From the NCBI RefSeq assembly GCF_947507565.1, contig NC_089180.1, positions 992,001 to 1,056,000 of the forward strand: a stretch of DNA of 64,000 nucleotides, in the 5' to 3' direction. The DNA is from Oscarella lobularis (taxonomy: Eukaryota > Porifera > Homoscleromorpha > Homosclerophorida > Oscarellidae). Below, in pieces: positions 47,193 to 59,518 of the stretch. Positions within the stretch are counted from its first letter, which is position 1; each line of letters opens with the position of its first letter. The notes beneath the pieces were generated by a model that was not told the DNA's origin, searched no databases, and was given only the letters and a program-made list of their open reading frames with translations. The position numbers and the translations under genes were made by a program.

Positions 47193-50100
47193 TCAAGCGT
47201 ACACCCCCTTAACCGTTATCCGCTCAACTGTTCTACCGTTCAACTGTTCCAACGTTCAACTGTTTCACTAAAAAGGCTCAACTTTTTCAAATGTTCACCG
47301 TCTCAACAGTTCTACCGTTCAACTGTTTGTACGTTCAACAACTTTAACATTTTTTCTTTTCAAGAGTTTCAACCTCTTATACCGTTCACCCCCTCAATTG
47401 TTCCACCGTTCAACTGTTCCACCGTTCAACTGTTTCACCTTTTTAACCGTTCGCCTTATTAAACTGCTTCACTGTTCAAACGTTTAACCGTTCAACTCTC
47501 GCAGCCGTTTATCCTCTCAACCGTTCAACCGTTTAACTGTTCCACCGTCCAACTGTTCCACTGCTCAACAGGTGCAACTTCCTCAACTGTTCACTGTCTC
47601 AACCGTTCCACCGGTCAACTGTTCGTACGTTCAACAAGTTCAACTGTTTTTTTTCAACTGTATCAACCTCTTATACCGTTCCCCCTCAATCGTTCCATCG
47701 TTCAACTTTTCAACCGTTAAACTGTTCCACCTTTCAACAGGTTCAACCCTCTCAACCGTTCATCCCATCAACCGCTCCACCGTTTAACTGTTCCACCGTT
47801 TAACTGCTCCACCGTTAAACTGTTTAAAGCCTGTTTAACAAGTTCAACGGTTCCGCCGTTCAACAGTTTTAACACTTCAACCGTTTAACAAGTGCAACTC
47901 TCTCAACCGTTTACTTCCTCAAATGTTCAACCGTTCAACTGTTCCACCGTTCAACTATTCAACTGCTCAAAAGGTTGAGTCCCTTCAACCGTTTACCCCC
48001 TTAACCGTTCCACCGTTTAACTGCTCCAATGTTTAACAGCTTTAACATTTCTACCATTCAACATTTTCAACCCTTTCAAACGTTCAATGCCTCAACTGTT
48101 TTTTCGTTTAACTGTTCAACTGTTCAACTTTTTTGCCTAAACAGGTTAAACGCCGTGATTCATGTCTCGTTTCACCGTTCCACTGTTCAACTGTTCTATC
48201 GTTCATCTGTTTTGCCGATCATCCTGTTCAACCCTTTCAACCGTTTACCCAATATACCGTTCTACCGTTCAACTGTTCCACCTTTTCCACCGCTCAAGGT
48301 TCAACAGCTCCACCGTTTAAAGTTGTAGTCTTTCAACCGTTTACCAGGTTTACTCCCCTCAACCGTTCCGCCTATCTACGGTTCCAACGTTTTACCGTTC
48401 CACCGTTCAACAGGTATAAGAGTGGACCGTTTAAAGTTTCAACCCTTTAACCGTTCAAGAGGTTTAACCTTTTCAACCGTTCACTCCCTCAACAGATCTA
48501 CCGTTCAACTGTTCCACTGTTCGACTGTTCCACCGATGAACAGGTTAACCTCTTCAACCGTTCACCCCTTCAACTGTTCCACCGTTAAACTGTTCAACTG
48601 GTTTACCGTTCAACTGTTCCATCACTTAACAGTTTTAACCCTTAACCGTTTTATAGCTTCACCCCCTCAACATTTCACACTCTCAACAGTTCCTTCGTTC
48701 AACTGTTTAATTGTTCAACTGTTCCACCAATCATCAGGTTTAACCCTTTCAACCGTTTCAACGTTCAACTTTTTCACGGTTCAACCGTTCCACCGTTCAA
48801 CTGTTCCACCGTTCGACTGTTCCACTGATTAAAAATTTCAACTCTTTCAAGCGTTCACACATTAACCAATATACCACTAACTTGTTCCAACGTTCAATTG
48901 TTCCACAGTTAAACTGTTCTACCGCTCAACAGGTTTAACTTTCTCTACTCAACTGTTCCACCGTTCAACTGTTCTACCGTTTAACTGTTCTACCGCTAAA
49001 CAGGTTCAACTCCTTTTACCGTTTCTCCCCTCAAACGTTCCACTGTTCAAACGTTCCATCGTTCGACTGTTTCAACGATCATCAGGTTCAACCTCTTCAA
49101 CCGTTCAACCCCTCAACCGTTTCACAGTTCAACTGTTTCACCGTTCGACTGTTCCATCGTTAAACAGGTTCAACCCTCTCAAATTTTTACTTATTTAACC
49201 GTTCCACTGTTCAACTGTTGAGGGGTTGAGCCTGTTTAACGGCTAAGGGGTTTAAACTCTTGAAGTTTGGAACAGTTGAACCTGTTGAATGGCAGAACAT
49301 TTCAGTATTTAAACAATGGAACGGTAGAACGGTTTAGAGGGTGAACGGTTGAGGGGTTGATTCTGTTGAGAAGTGGAACAGTTGAACTGTAAAACAGTTG
49401 AAAAGTGGAACGGTTGAAAGGGTGAACTTTCGGGAGAGTTGAACTTTTTGAGGGGTAGAACAGTTTAACTGTGGAACAGTTGAACGGTGGAGCGATTGAG
49501 GGGGTGAATGGTATAAGAAGTTGAAACTGTTAAAAAGAAAAACAGTTGAACTTTCTGAACGAACGAACAGTTGAACTGTGGGACGGTTGAGACGGTGAGC
49601 AGTTAAGGAAGTTGAACCTGTTGAGCAGTGGAACATTTGAACTGTGGAACAGTTAAACGGTGGAACGATTGAGAGGGTAAACGGGTGCTAGAGTTGAACG
49701 GTTAAACGTTTGAACAGTGAAGCAGTATAACTGTGAAACAGTTGAGGGGGTGAACGGTTAAAAGGGTGAACCTGTTGATCGGTGGAACATTTGAACGGTG
49801 GAACCGTTGAACTGTGGAACATTTGAGCGGTATAAAGGTTAAGGGGGTGAACGCTTGAAATGGTTGAACCTGTGTATCGGTGAAACAGTTGAATGGTGGA
49901 ACGGTTGAACAGTGGACCGGTTGAACGGTGTAAACGTTGAACGTTGAAACGGTTGAAGGGGTTAAACCTGATGATTGGTGGAACAGTTGGACGATGCAAC
50001 AGTTGAACAGTGGAACTGTTGAGAGTGTGAACGGTTGAGGGGGTGAAGCTCTAGAACAATTAAGGGGTTAGAACTGTTAAGCGATTGAACAGTTGAACGG

Positions 50101-50252
50101 TAAAACAGTTGAACGGTTGAACGGTAGAACAGTTTAACGGTGGAACAGTGGAGGGGTGAACGGTTGAAGAGGTTAACCTGTTCATTGGTGGAACAGTTGA
50201 ACAGTAAAACGGTTAAGGGGAGGAACTGTTGAGGGGGAAAAACTGTTGAAAC
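47193..50252. repeat. Family B repeat region with strand switches (B5)
   Basis: The C/T-rich version is on plus from 47193 to about 49215, and on minus from there to 50252. The switch at 49211-49221 is the TCAACTGTTGA type. About 49920-50252 is the inverted counterpart of 53763-54110, the flank of a C cassette. One short word near 48145-48165 (AACGCCGTGATTCATGTCTC) is not B-like; it may be a remnant of C or A. No gene is seen. Confidence 0.9.
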
Positions 50253-51355
50253 GGTACCTTAATGATTAAACGCCGTAAAAAGCGCCGCTGACTAAGTAAA
50301 GAAACGCCGTCAACAGTGCCACTATCTTAGTATTTTATACGCCGTCAACGGTTTCGCTACTTTAATAATTAGGCGCCGTCATTAGCGCCCGTAACTTTGT
50401 ACATTTTCCGCCTTCAGCCTTGCTGCTACAATAGTTTATTATACGCCGTTAACAGTGCCGCTACTTTAGCAATTAAACGCCGTCATTAACGCAGGCAACT
50501 TGGTATATTATAAGCCGTCAACAGTGCCGCTACCTTAGTAAATTATATGCCGTCAACAATGCTGTTATTTTTTGACGCCGTCAATAGCGCCGCTATCATA
50601 GTAATCAAACGCCGTCAACAGTGCCGCTACCTTAGTAATCAAACGCCGTCAACAGCGCCGTTATCTTAGTATATTAAAAGCCCTCAATAGCGCGCTACCT
50701 AAGTAATTAAACTTTGTCAAAAGTTATGCTACCTTAGTAAATTATACGCCGTCAACAGTGCTGCTACCTTAGTAATCAAGCGCCGTCAACATCGCCGCTA
50801 CCTTGGTTTATTGTACGCCGTCAGCGGTGCCGCTACTTTAGTAACCAAACGCCGTCAAAAGAGCCGATACCTTAGCAATCAAACGCCGCCTAAAGTGCCG
50901 CTAACTTATTCAATTAAAAGCCGTCAAGAGCGCCTCTATTAGCAATTAAACGCCGTCAACAGCGCCGCTATCTTAGTAATAAAACGCCGTCAACATTGCT
51001 GCTACCTTAGTATATTATACGCGTTAACAGTGCCGCTACTTTAGTAATAAAACGCCATCAATAGCGCCGGTCACTGGGTATATTTTGCGCCGTCAACAGT
51101 GCCGCTAATTTTGAATTCAAACGCCGTCAAAAGTGCCGCTACACTATAAAATTATACGCCGTAAAAAGTGCAGCTACCTTCGTATTAAAACGTTGCCAAA
51201 AGCACCGTCATCTTAGTAATAAAATGCCGTCCACAGCGTCTCCACCTAAGCATTATATACGCCATCAACAGTGTCGCTGCCTTTATAATCGAACGCCGTC
51301 AACAGGGCCGCTACCTTAGTATATTATACGCCGTGAATATCTCCGCTACCTTAGT
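49920..51355 (-). repeat. Left arm of a 1.4-kb inverted repeat around C cassettes
   Basis: Reverse-complement reading matches 52660-54110: C monomers in the same order, the native right C/B junction and about 330 bp of B flank. The 1.3 kb between the arms is the rest of the inverted cassette (51356-51504) and B6. Confidence 0.87.
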
Positions 51356-51504
51356 ATAATGTACGCTGTAAAAAGTGCCGCTTCCTTATTATCATTATAA
51401 GCCGATAACAGTGTTGCTACATTGGTAATCAAACACCGTCACCAGCGCCGCTACATTAGTATATTATACGTCGTCAACAGCGCTGCTACCTTAGTATATT
51501 ATAC
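50253..51504 (-). repeat. Full-length family C cassette, inverted
   Basis: This is the most complete C copy, about 1.25 kb with both native junctions: right-end motif GGTACCTTAATGATTAAACG at 50253 (reading inverted) and left-end junction CCAACGTTCAACTGATCCAT at 51505. About 36 monomers of 34/35 bp alternate two linker types. Order is shared with 9630-10552 and 52660-53762. No open frame, promoter or RNA structure beyond the repeat is visible. Confidence 0.92.
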
Positions 51505-52659
51505 CAACGTTCAACTGATCCATCGTTCAACTGTTCCACAAATCATCAGGTTTAACCCCCTCAACCGTTTTACCGTTCAACTTTTTCACAGTTCAACCGT
51601 TCAACTGTTTCACCGTTCAACTGATCCACCGTTCAACAGGTTAAACTCCTTTAAAGAACCGTTCACTCCCGTAACCGTTCCACCGCTCAACAGGTTCAAC
51701 CTTTTCAACCGTTCGCCCTCTTAACTGTTCCACCGTTCAACTTTTTCACAGTTCAACCGTTCAATTGTTCCACCGTTCAACTGTTTCACCGTTCAACAGG
51801 TTGAACTGCTTCACCGTTTACCTGTTGCAACACCTCAACTGTTCAAAATTTTAACCCCTTTAACAGTTTACTCTCTCAACCGTTCTACATTTCAACTGTT
51901 CCGGTGTTCAACTGTTTACCCGATACACAACTTCGCCTCCTCAACCCTTTAATTCCTCATCTGTTACGCCGTTCACCTGTTTCATTGTTTAAACGTTTCA
52001 CAGTTAAACTGTTTCACAGTTTAACAGGATTAATTGTTCCACCTTTAATCAGTTTCAACCACCTCAACAGTTTACCCCCTCAACCCTTCTAATATTCAAC
52101 TGTTCCACCTTTCAACTGATCTAACATTCAACATGTTCATCTCCTTTAACCGTTTACACCCTTAACAGTTCTACTGTTCAACTGTTCCACCGTTCAACAG
52201 TTCCACCGCTCAAAAGGTTCAACCTTTTCAACCGTTCAAACTCTCAACCGTTCCACCGTTTAAATAGTTTAACCTTTTAAGCGGTGAAACAGTTGAACAG
52301 TGGAGCGGTTGAATGGGTTAACAATTGAGGGGGTTGAACCTGTTGATCGATGGAACAGTAGCAAGGTGGAATAGTTGAACGGTGGAACGGTTAAGGATGT
52401 GAAAAGTTGCGGTAGTGTAACCCTATTATCGGTTAAACAGATAAACGATGAAACACGTAAGGGGGTAAACGGTTGATGGGAATAAATCTTTCCTCAACTG
52501 TCTAGCACCTCAACCGTTCCACCGTTTAACTGTTCCACCTTTCGACTGTTCCACAGATCAACAGGTTCAACGCTTTCAAGCGTTTACCCCCTTAACCGTT
52601 ATGCCACTTAACTGTTCCACCGTTCAACTGTTCCACCGTTAAACTGTTTTACTGCTCAA
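51505..52659. repeat. Family B repeat region (B6)
   Basis: B repeats between an inverted and a direct C cassette. Plus orientation holds to about 52270, minus at about 52270-52490, plus to 52659. 51505-51760 is the right arm of the inverted repeat with 46580; about 51790-52290 is an inverted B-x module; 52254-52286 is the recurring 33-bp switch junction with one change. Confidence 0.9.
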
Positions 52660-53762
52660 CTAAGGTAGCGGCACTATTGACGGCGTATAATAAAATAAGG
52701 TAGCGGCCCTGTGTACGGCGTTTGATTATAAAGGCAGCGGCACTGTTAATGGCGTATAAAATGCTAAGGTGGAGGCGCTGTTGACGGCATTTTATTACTA
52801 AGATAACTGTGCTTTTGGCAACGTTTCAATACGAAGGTAGCTGCACTTTTTACGGTGTATAATATTATAGTATAGCGGCTCTTTCGACGGCGTTTAAATT
52901 CAAAATTAGCGGCACTGTTGACGGCGCAAAATTTACCAAGTGACGGGCGCTATTGACGGCGTTTGATTACTAAAGTAGCGGCGCTGTTGACGGCGTATAA
53001 TATACTAAGATAGCGGCGCTGTTGACGGCGTTTGATTACTTAGGTAGTGGCACTTTGACGGCGTACAATATACTAGGGTACCAGCGCTATTGACGGCGTT
53101 TGATTACTAAAGTAGCGGCACTGTTAACGGAGTATAATATACTAAGGTAGCAGCACTGTTGACGGCATTTGATTACTAAGATAGCGGCGCTGTTGTCGGC
53201 GTTTAATTGCTAATAGCAGCGCTGTTGACGGCCTATAATTGAATAAGTTAGCAGCACTTTAGGCGGCGTTTAATTGCTAAGGTATCGGTTCCTTTGACGG
53301 CGTTTGATTACTAAAGTAGCGGCACTGTTGACGGCGTACAATAAACAAAGGTGGCGGCGCTGTTGACGGCGTTTGATTACTAAGGTGGCGGCACTGTTGA
53401 CGGCGTTTGATTACTATGATAGCGGAGCTATTGACGGCGTCTAAAAATAACAGCACTGTTGACGGCGTATAATTTACTAAGGTAGCGGCACTGTTGACGG
53501 CTTATAACATACCAAGTTACCGGCTTTAATGACGGCGTTTACTTGCTGAAGTAGCGGCACTGTTGACGGCGTATAATAAACTAAGGTAGCAGCAAGGTTG
53601 AAGGCGTAAAATATACCAAGTTACGGGCGCTAATGACGGCGTTTAATTACAAAAGTAGCGTCACTGCTGACGGCGTATAATATACTAAGCTAGTGGCACT
53701 GTTGACGGCGTTTCTTTACTAAGTCATCGGCTCTGTTAACTGTGTTTAATCTTTTAGGTACC
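52660..53762 (+). repeat. Family C cassette, direct
   Basis: About 32 monomers in cassette order. The left end starts one monomer inside the native edge and directly follows ACTGCTCAAC of B; the right end is native (CTTTTAGGTAC then CGTTTCACC). It carries the segment that is deleted in 43266-44101 and the right end that is missing in 9630-10552, so it bridges those two partial copies. Confidence 0.92.
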
Positions 53763-56317
53763 GTTTCACCATTCAGCAGTTTCAACCCTCTCAACAGTTC
53801 ATCCACTTAACCATTTCACTGTTAAACTGTTCCACCGATGAACAGGTTAACCTCTTAAACCGTTCACCCCTCCACTGTTCCACCTTTACACTGTTCTACC
53901 GTTCAACCATTAAACTGTTTTACCGTTCAACTGTTCCATCGGTTAACAGTTTCAACTCCTTAATTGTTCTACAGCTTCACCCCCTCAACCGTTCACACTC
54001 TCAACAGTTCTACTTTTCAACTGTTGCATCGTCCAACTGTTTCACTAATCATCAGGTTTAACCTCTTCAACCGTTTCAACGTTCAACGTTTACACCGTTC
54101 GACTGTTCCACCGTTTAACAGGTTGAACTGCTTCACCGTTTAACTGTTGCAACACCTCAACTGTTCAACAAGTTAAACCCCTTCTGCAGTTTACTCCCTC
54201 AACCGTTCTACAGTTCAACTGTTCCTGTGTTCAACAGCTTACCCAATCAACAAGTTCGCCTTCTAAACCGTTAGATTCCTCATTTGCTACACCGTTCACT
54301 TGTTTCATTGTTTAAACGTTTTTCGATTAAACTGTTTCAACGTTTAACAGGAATAATTGTTCCACCTTTAATCAGTTTCAACTCCTCTCAACTGTTTATC
54401 CCTCAACCCTTACACCATTCAACAGTTCCAGCTTTCAACTGATTTACCATTCAACATGTTCATCTCCTTTAACCGTTCTCCCCCGTAACCGTTCCCCTGT
54501 TCAACTGTTCCACAGTTCAACCGTTCCACCGCTTAAAAGGTTCAACCTTTTCAACCGCTCACCCTCTCATCCGTTTCACCGTTTAAACAGATTAACCTTT
54601 TGAGGGGTGGAACAGTTGATCGGTGAAACAGTTGAATAGTGGAAAAGTTGAATGGATAAACAATTGAGGGTGTTGAACCTGTTGATAGGTGGAACAGTCG
54701 CACGGTGGAACAGTTAAACGATGGAACGGTCAACGATGTAAAAAGTTGAGGTGGTTTAACCTGATGATCGGTAAAACAGTTAAACGATGGAACAGTTGAA
54801 CAGTGGAACGGTTGAAGGGAGAAACGGTAGAGAGGGTTGAAACTGTTGAAAGGTAGAACAGTCTAACTGTGAAAAAGTTGAATGGTGGAACGGTTGAAGA
54901 TGTGAACGGTTGAGGATGTTGAACCTGATTATCAGTGAAACAGATGAACGATGAACAGTTGAACAGTGGAACGGTTGAGGAGAAAAACGGTTGATGGAGT
55001 TCAACATGTTGAGCGGTGGAACCGCTTAACGTTGGAACAGTTAAACGAAGAAACGGTTAAGGCGGTAAACTGTTAAAAAGGTTGAAACTGTCAAAAGGTA
55101 AAACAGTTGGAGTTGTTAAACGTTGCAATAGTTGAACGGTTAAACGGTTGAACGGTAGAGCAGTTTAACAGTGAAACAGTTGAAGGCCCGAACGGTTAAA
55201 GAGGTTAACCTGTTCGTCTGTGGAACAGTTGAACAGTTGAACAGTTGAACGGCAGATCAGTTGAGAGAGTGAACGGTTGAAAAGGTTAAAAATGTTGAAC
55301 GGTTTAACGCTTGAAAATGTAAACGATGAACAGTTAAACCTGTTAACGGTGGAACGGTAAAACGGTGGAACAGTTGAGAGGTGGAACGGTTGAGGGGAGT
55401 AAACCTCGTAAACTGTTGAAAAGCTAAAACTGTTAAACGTTGGATCGGTTGAACTTTTTTAGCGGTGGATCAGTTGAACGGTTGAACAGTTCAGAGGGTA
55501 AACGATTGAGGCAGTTGACCCTGTTAAACGTTTGAAGAGTTGAAACCGTTTAACGATAGAACAGGTTATCATGGTAAACGGTGAAAGAGTTGACCGTTTA
55601 ACAGGTTTAACTCCCTCAACTATTCAGCCCCTCAACCGTTCCACCGTTCAACTGTTCCACCATTCGACTGTTCCACCGATCAATAGGTTCAACGCTTTCA
55701 AGCAATCACCCCCTTAACCTTTACACAACTCAACTGTTCCACCGTTCAACTGTTCCACCGTAAAACTGTTCTACCGCTCAACAGGTTGAACTCCCTCTGC
55801 CGTTTCTTCCCTCCAACGTTCCTCTGTACAAACGTTTTATCGTTGAAATGTTTTGCCGATCAACATGTTTAACCTTCACAACCGTTCACACTCTCAACAG
55901 TTTAACCGTTCATCTGCTTCACCGTTTGACTGTTCCAAAGATACACAGGTTCAGCCCCCTAAAATTTTAACCAATTCAATTGTTCCACTTTTCAACTGTT
56001 GAGCAGTTGAACCTGTTGAACTGTTAAGGGGTTGAAACTGTTGAACTTTGGAACAGTTGAACCTGTTGAGCGGTAGAACATTTCAATATTTAAAAAGTTG
56101 AACGGTAGAACGGTTTAGAGGGTGAACGGTTGAGGGGTTGATTCTGTTGAGCAGTAGAACAGTTGAACGGTAAAACAGTTGAACAGTGGAACGGTTGAAA
56201 GGGTGAACTGTGTGGAGAGTTGAACTTTTTGAGAGGCGGAACAGTTGAACGTTGGAGCAGTTAAACGGTGGAACGGTGAAGGGAGTAAACGGTTGATGAG
56301 ACTAAACATTTTGAGCG

Positions 56318-56392
56318 GTGGAACAGTTGAACTGTGGAACAGTTGAACTGTGGAACAGTTGAACTGTGGAACAGTTGAACTGTGGAACACTT
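56318..56392 (-). repeat. Pure 16-bp B microarray
   Basis: Nearly five consecutive identical copies of ACTGTGGAACAGTTGA, the basic B dimer, with no intervening variants. Elsewhere the 16-bp unit is interrupted after two or three copies. It looks like a fresh local expansion. Confidence 0.85.
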
Positions 56393-57049
56393 AAACAAAG
56401 AAACAGTTGAGGCTGTGAACGTTTAAAAGGGTTGAAACTGCTGAAAGGTGGAAATGTTAAAGTTGTTAAACGTTGGAGCAGTTAAGGTTGGAACGGTTAA
56501 GGGGTAAACGGTTGAGGGGACTGAACCTTTTAAGCGGTAAACAGTTGAACGGTGGAACAGTTGAACGGTTGAACGTTTGAGGGGGGGAACGGTTGAGAGA
56601 GTTGAACTTGGTAAACGGTTGAGGATTTAAAACTGTTGAACGGCGAAACAGTTGAACCTGTTATACAAGGATACAGTTGAACGGTGTAACGGTTGATGGG
56701 ATGAACGGTTGAGAGGGTTGAACCTGTTGAAAGGTGGAACAGTTTAACGGTAGAACAATTTAACGGTGGAACAATTTAGGGGGTAAATGCTTCAGGAGGT
56801 TAAACTTGATGATCGGTAAAACAGTTTGTTGAACAATGGACAGTAAAACGGTGGAACGGTTAAGGATGAAAACGGTATAAAATGTTGAAACAGTTAAAAC
56901 ATGGAAAAGTTGAACCGGTGGAACGGTTCAGAGGGTGAACGGTGGAACGGTTCAGAGGGTGAACGGTTGAGGGAGTTGACCCTGTTAAACGTTTGAGGAG
57001 TTGAAACTGTTTAACGGTAGAACAGGTAATCTTGTTAAACGGTTAAACA

Positions 57050-57063
57050 GTTAAACGTTTAAC
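57050..57063. repeat. Perfect 14-bp palindrome at a B strand switch
   Basis: GTTAAACGTTTAAC, the third copy of this junction (also at 4505 and 38374), followed by ACACGTTCAACTCCATC instead of ACAGGTTCAACTCCATC. Confidence 0.88.
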
Positions 57064-58440
57064 ACGTTCAACTCCATCAACTGTTCAGCCCTCAACCGTT
57101 CCACCGTTCAACTGTTCCACCGTTCGACTGTTCCACAGATCAACAGGTTCAACGGATTCAAGCGTTCACCCCCTTAACCGTTAGACAACTCAACTGCTTT
57201 ACCGTTCAACTGTTCCACCGGTAAACTGTTCTAGAGCTCAACAGGTTGAACTCGCTCTACCGTTTCTTCCCTCCAACGTTCCACTGTTCAAATGTTCTAT
57301 CGTTCAACTATTTCACAGATGATCAGGTTCAACCTCCTCGACCTTTCACCACCTCAACCGTTTCACCGTTTAACTGTTTCACCTTTCAACTATTTTACCG
57401 CTCAACATGTTGAACTCTTTCCACCGTTTCTCCTCCCTAGCGTTCCATTGTTCAAATGTTCCATCGTTCAACTGTTTTACCGATCATCAGGTTCAACCTC
57501 CTCAACCGTTCAACCCCTTAACCGTTCCACTGTTCAATTCTTCTACGTTTCAACTGTTTCAACGATCAACAGGTTCAACCCCCTCAAATGTTTACCCATT
57601 CAACCATTCCACCGTTCAACGGTTGAGGTGTTGAACCTGTTGAACGTTTAAGGGGTAGAGACTGTTGAACTTTGAAAGAGTTGAACTTGTTGAATGGTAG
57701 AACATTTTAATATTTAATCAATTGAACGGTAGAACGGTTTAGAGGGTGAACGGTTGAGGGTTTGGTTTTGTTGAGCAGTGAAAATGTTGAACGGTGAAAC
57801 AGTTGAACAGTGGAACGGTTGAAAGGGTGAACGGTTGAGAGAGTTGAACTTTTTGAGGGGCGGAACAGTTGAACGGTGGAACAGTTGAACTGTGGAGCGA
57901 TTAAGGGAGTAAACGGTATAAGAGGTTGAAGCTGTTGAAAAGAAAGACTGTTGAACTTTTTGAACGTACGAACACTTGAACTGTGGAACGGTTGAGACGG
58001 TGAACAGTTGAGGAAGTTGAACCTGTTGAGCAGTAGAACAGTTGAACGGTGGGACAGTTAAACTGTGTAACGGTTGAGAGGGTAAACGGGTGCGAGAGTT
58101 GAACCTAATAAACGGTTGAGGGGTTCAAACTGTTGAACGGTGGAACAGTTGAATCTGTTAATCGGTGGAAAAGTTGGACGGTTAAGAATTTGAACTGTGA
58201 AACGGTTGAGGGGCTTAAACCTGATGATTGGTGGAACAGTTTAACGATAGAGCAGTTGAGCAGTGGAATGGTTTAGAGTGTGAAAGGTTGAGGGGGTAAA
58301 ACTTGTTGAACGGTTAAGGGGTGTAAACTGTTGAGCGGTGGAACAGTAGAACGGTGAAACTGTTGAACGATGGATCAGTTGAGAGGATGAACTGTTAAGG
58401 GGGTTAAAACAGTTGAAAGGTAAAACAGTTAAACCTGTTA

Positions 58441-58979
58441 AACGGTGGAATAGTTGAACGGTTAAACGTTTGAACAGTTAAGCAGTTTAACGGTGAAACA
58501 GTTGAGGGGGTGAACGGTTAAAGGGGTTGAATCTGTTGATCGTTGGAATATTTAATCAGTTGAACAGTTGAACGGTGAAACAGTTGAGCGGTACTACTGC
58601 TAAAGGATGAACGCTTGAAAGGGTTGAACCTGTTGATCGGTGGAACGGTCGAACGGTTGAACAGTTGAACGGTGGAACAGTTGAACGGTGAAAAAGTTGA
58701 ACGTTGATACGGTTGACAGGGTTAAACCTGATGATTTTTGGAACAGCTGAACAGTGGAACAGTTGAATGGTAGATCGGTTTAGAGAGTGAACGGTTGAAA
58801 AGGTTAAAACTGTTGAACGGTTAAGGGGTTGAAACTGTAAACGGTGAACAGTTAAACGTTTTGAACGGTGGAACAGCGAAACGGTGGAACTGTTGAAAGG
58901 TGGAACGGTTGCCGGGAGTAAACCTGGTAAACGGTTGAAAGGCTAAAACTGTTAAACGGTGGATTAGTTGAACCTTTTG
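58441..58979 (+). repeat. 539-bp tandem duplication, copy 1
   Basis: Repeats immediately at 58980-59518 with no spacer. I found very few differences, for example GTTGAAAGGTGG near 58885 against GTTGAGAGGTGG in copy 2. The rare word GGTACTACTGCTAAAGG is present once in each. Confidence 0.94.
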
Positions 58980-59518
58980 AACGGTGGAATAGTTGAACGG
59001 TTAAACGTTTGAACAGTTAAGCAGTTTAACGGTGAAACAGTTGAGGGGGTGAACGGTTAAAGGGGTTGAATCTGTTGATCGTTGGAATATTTAATCAGTT
59101 GAACAGTTGAACGGTGAAACAGTTGAGCGGTACTACTGCTAAAGGATGAACGCTTGAAAGGGTTGAACCTGTTGATCGGTGGAACGGTCGAACGGTTGAA
59201 CAGTTGAACGGTGGAACAGTTGAACGGTGAAAAAGTTGAACGTTGATACGGTTGACAGGGTTAAACCTGATGATTTTTGGAACAGCTGAACAGTGGAACA
59301 GTTGAATGGTAGATCGGTTTAGAGAGTGAACGGTTGAAAAGGTTAAAACTGTTGAACGGTTAAGGGGTTGAAACTGTAAACGGTGAACAGTTAAACGTTT
59401 TGAACGGTGGAACAGCGAAACGGTGGAACTGTTGAGAGGTGGAACGGTTGCCGGGAGTAAACCTGGTAAACGGTTGAAAGGCTAAAACTGTTAAACGGTG
59501 GATTAGTTGAACCTTTTG
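58980..59518 (+). repeat. 539-bp tandem duplication, copy 2
   Basis: Direct partner of 58441-58979. The copy boundary lies in GAACCTTTTGA(A/G)CGGTGGAA, a word common throughout B and therefore a plausible site of unequal exchange. Confidence 0.94.

Noticed and set aside
50253..54110. Insertion sequence or composite transposon with inverted C cassettes as ends
   Set aside because: No transposase or open frame lies between the arms, and I could not see a target-site duplication; the inverted pair is kept only as a recombination substrate.
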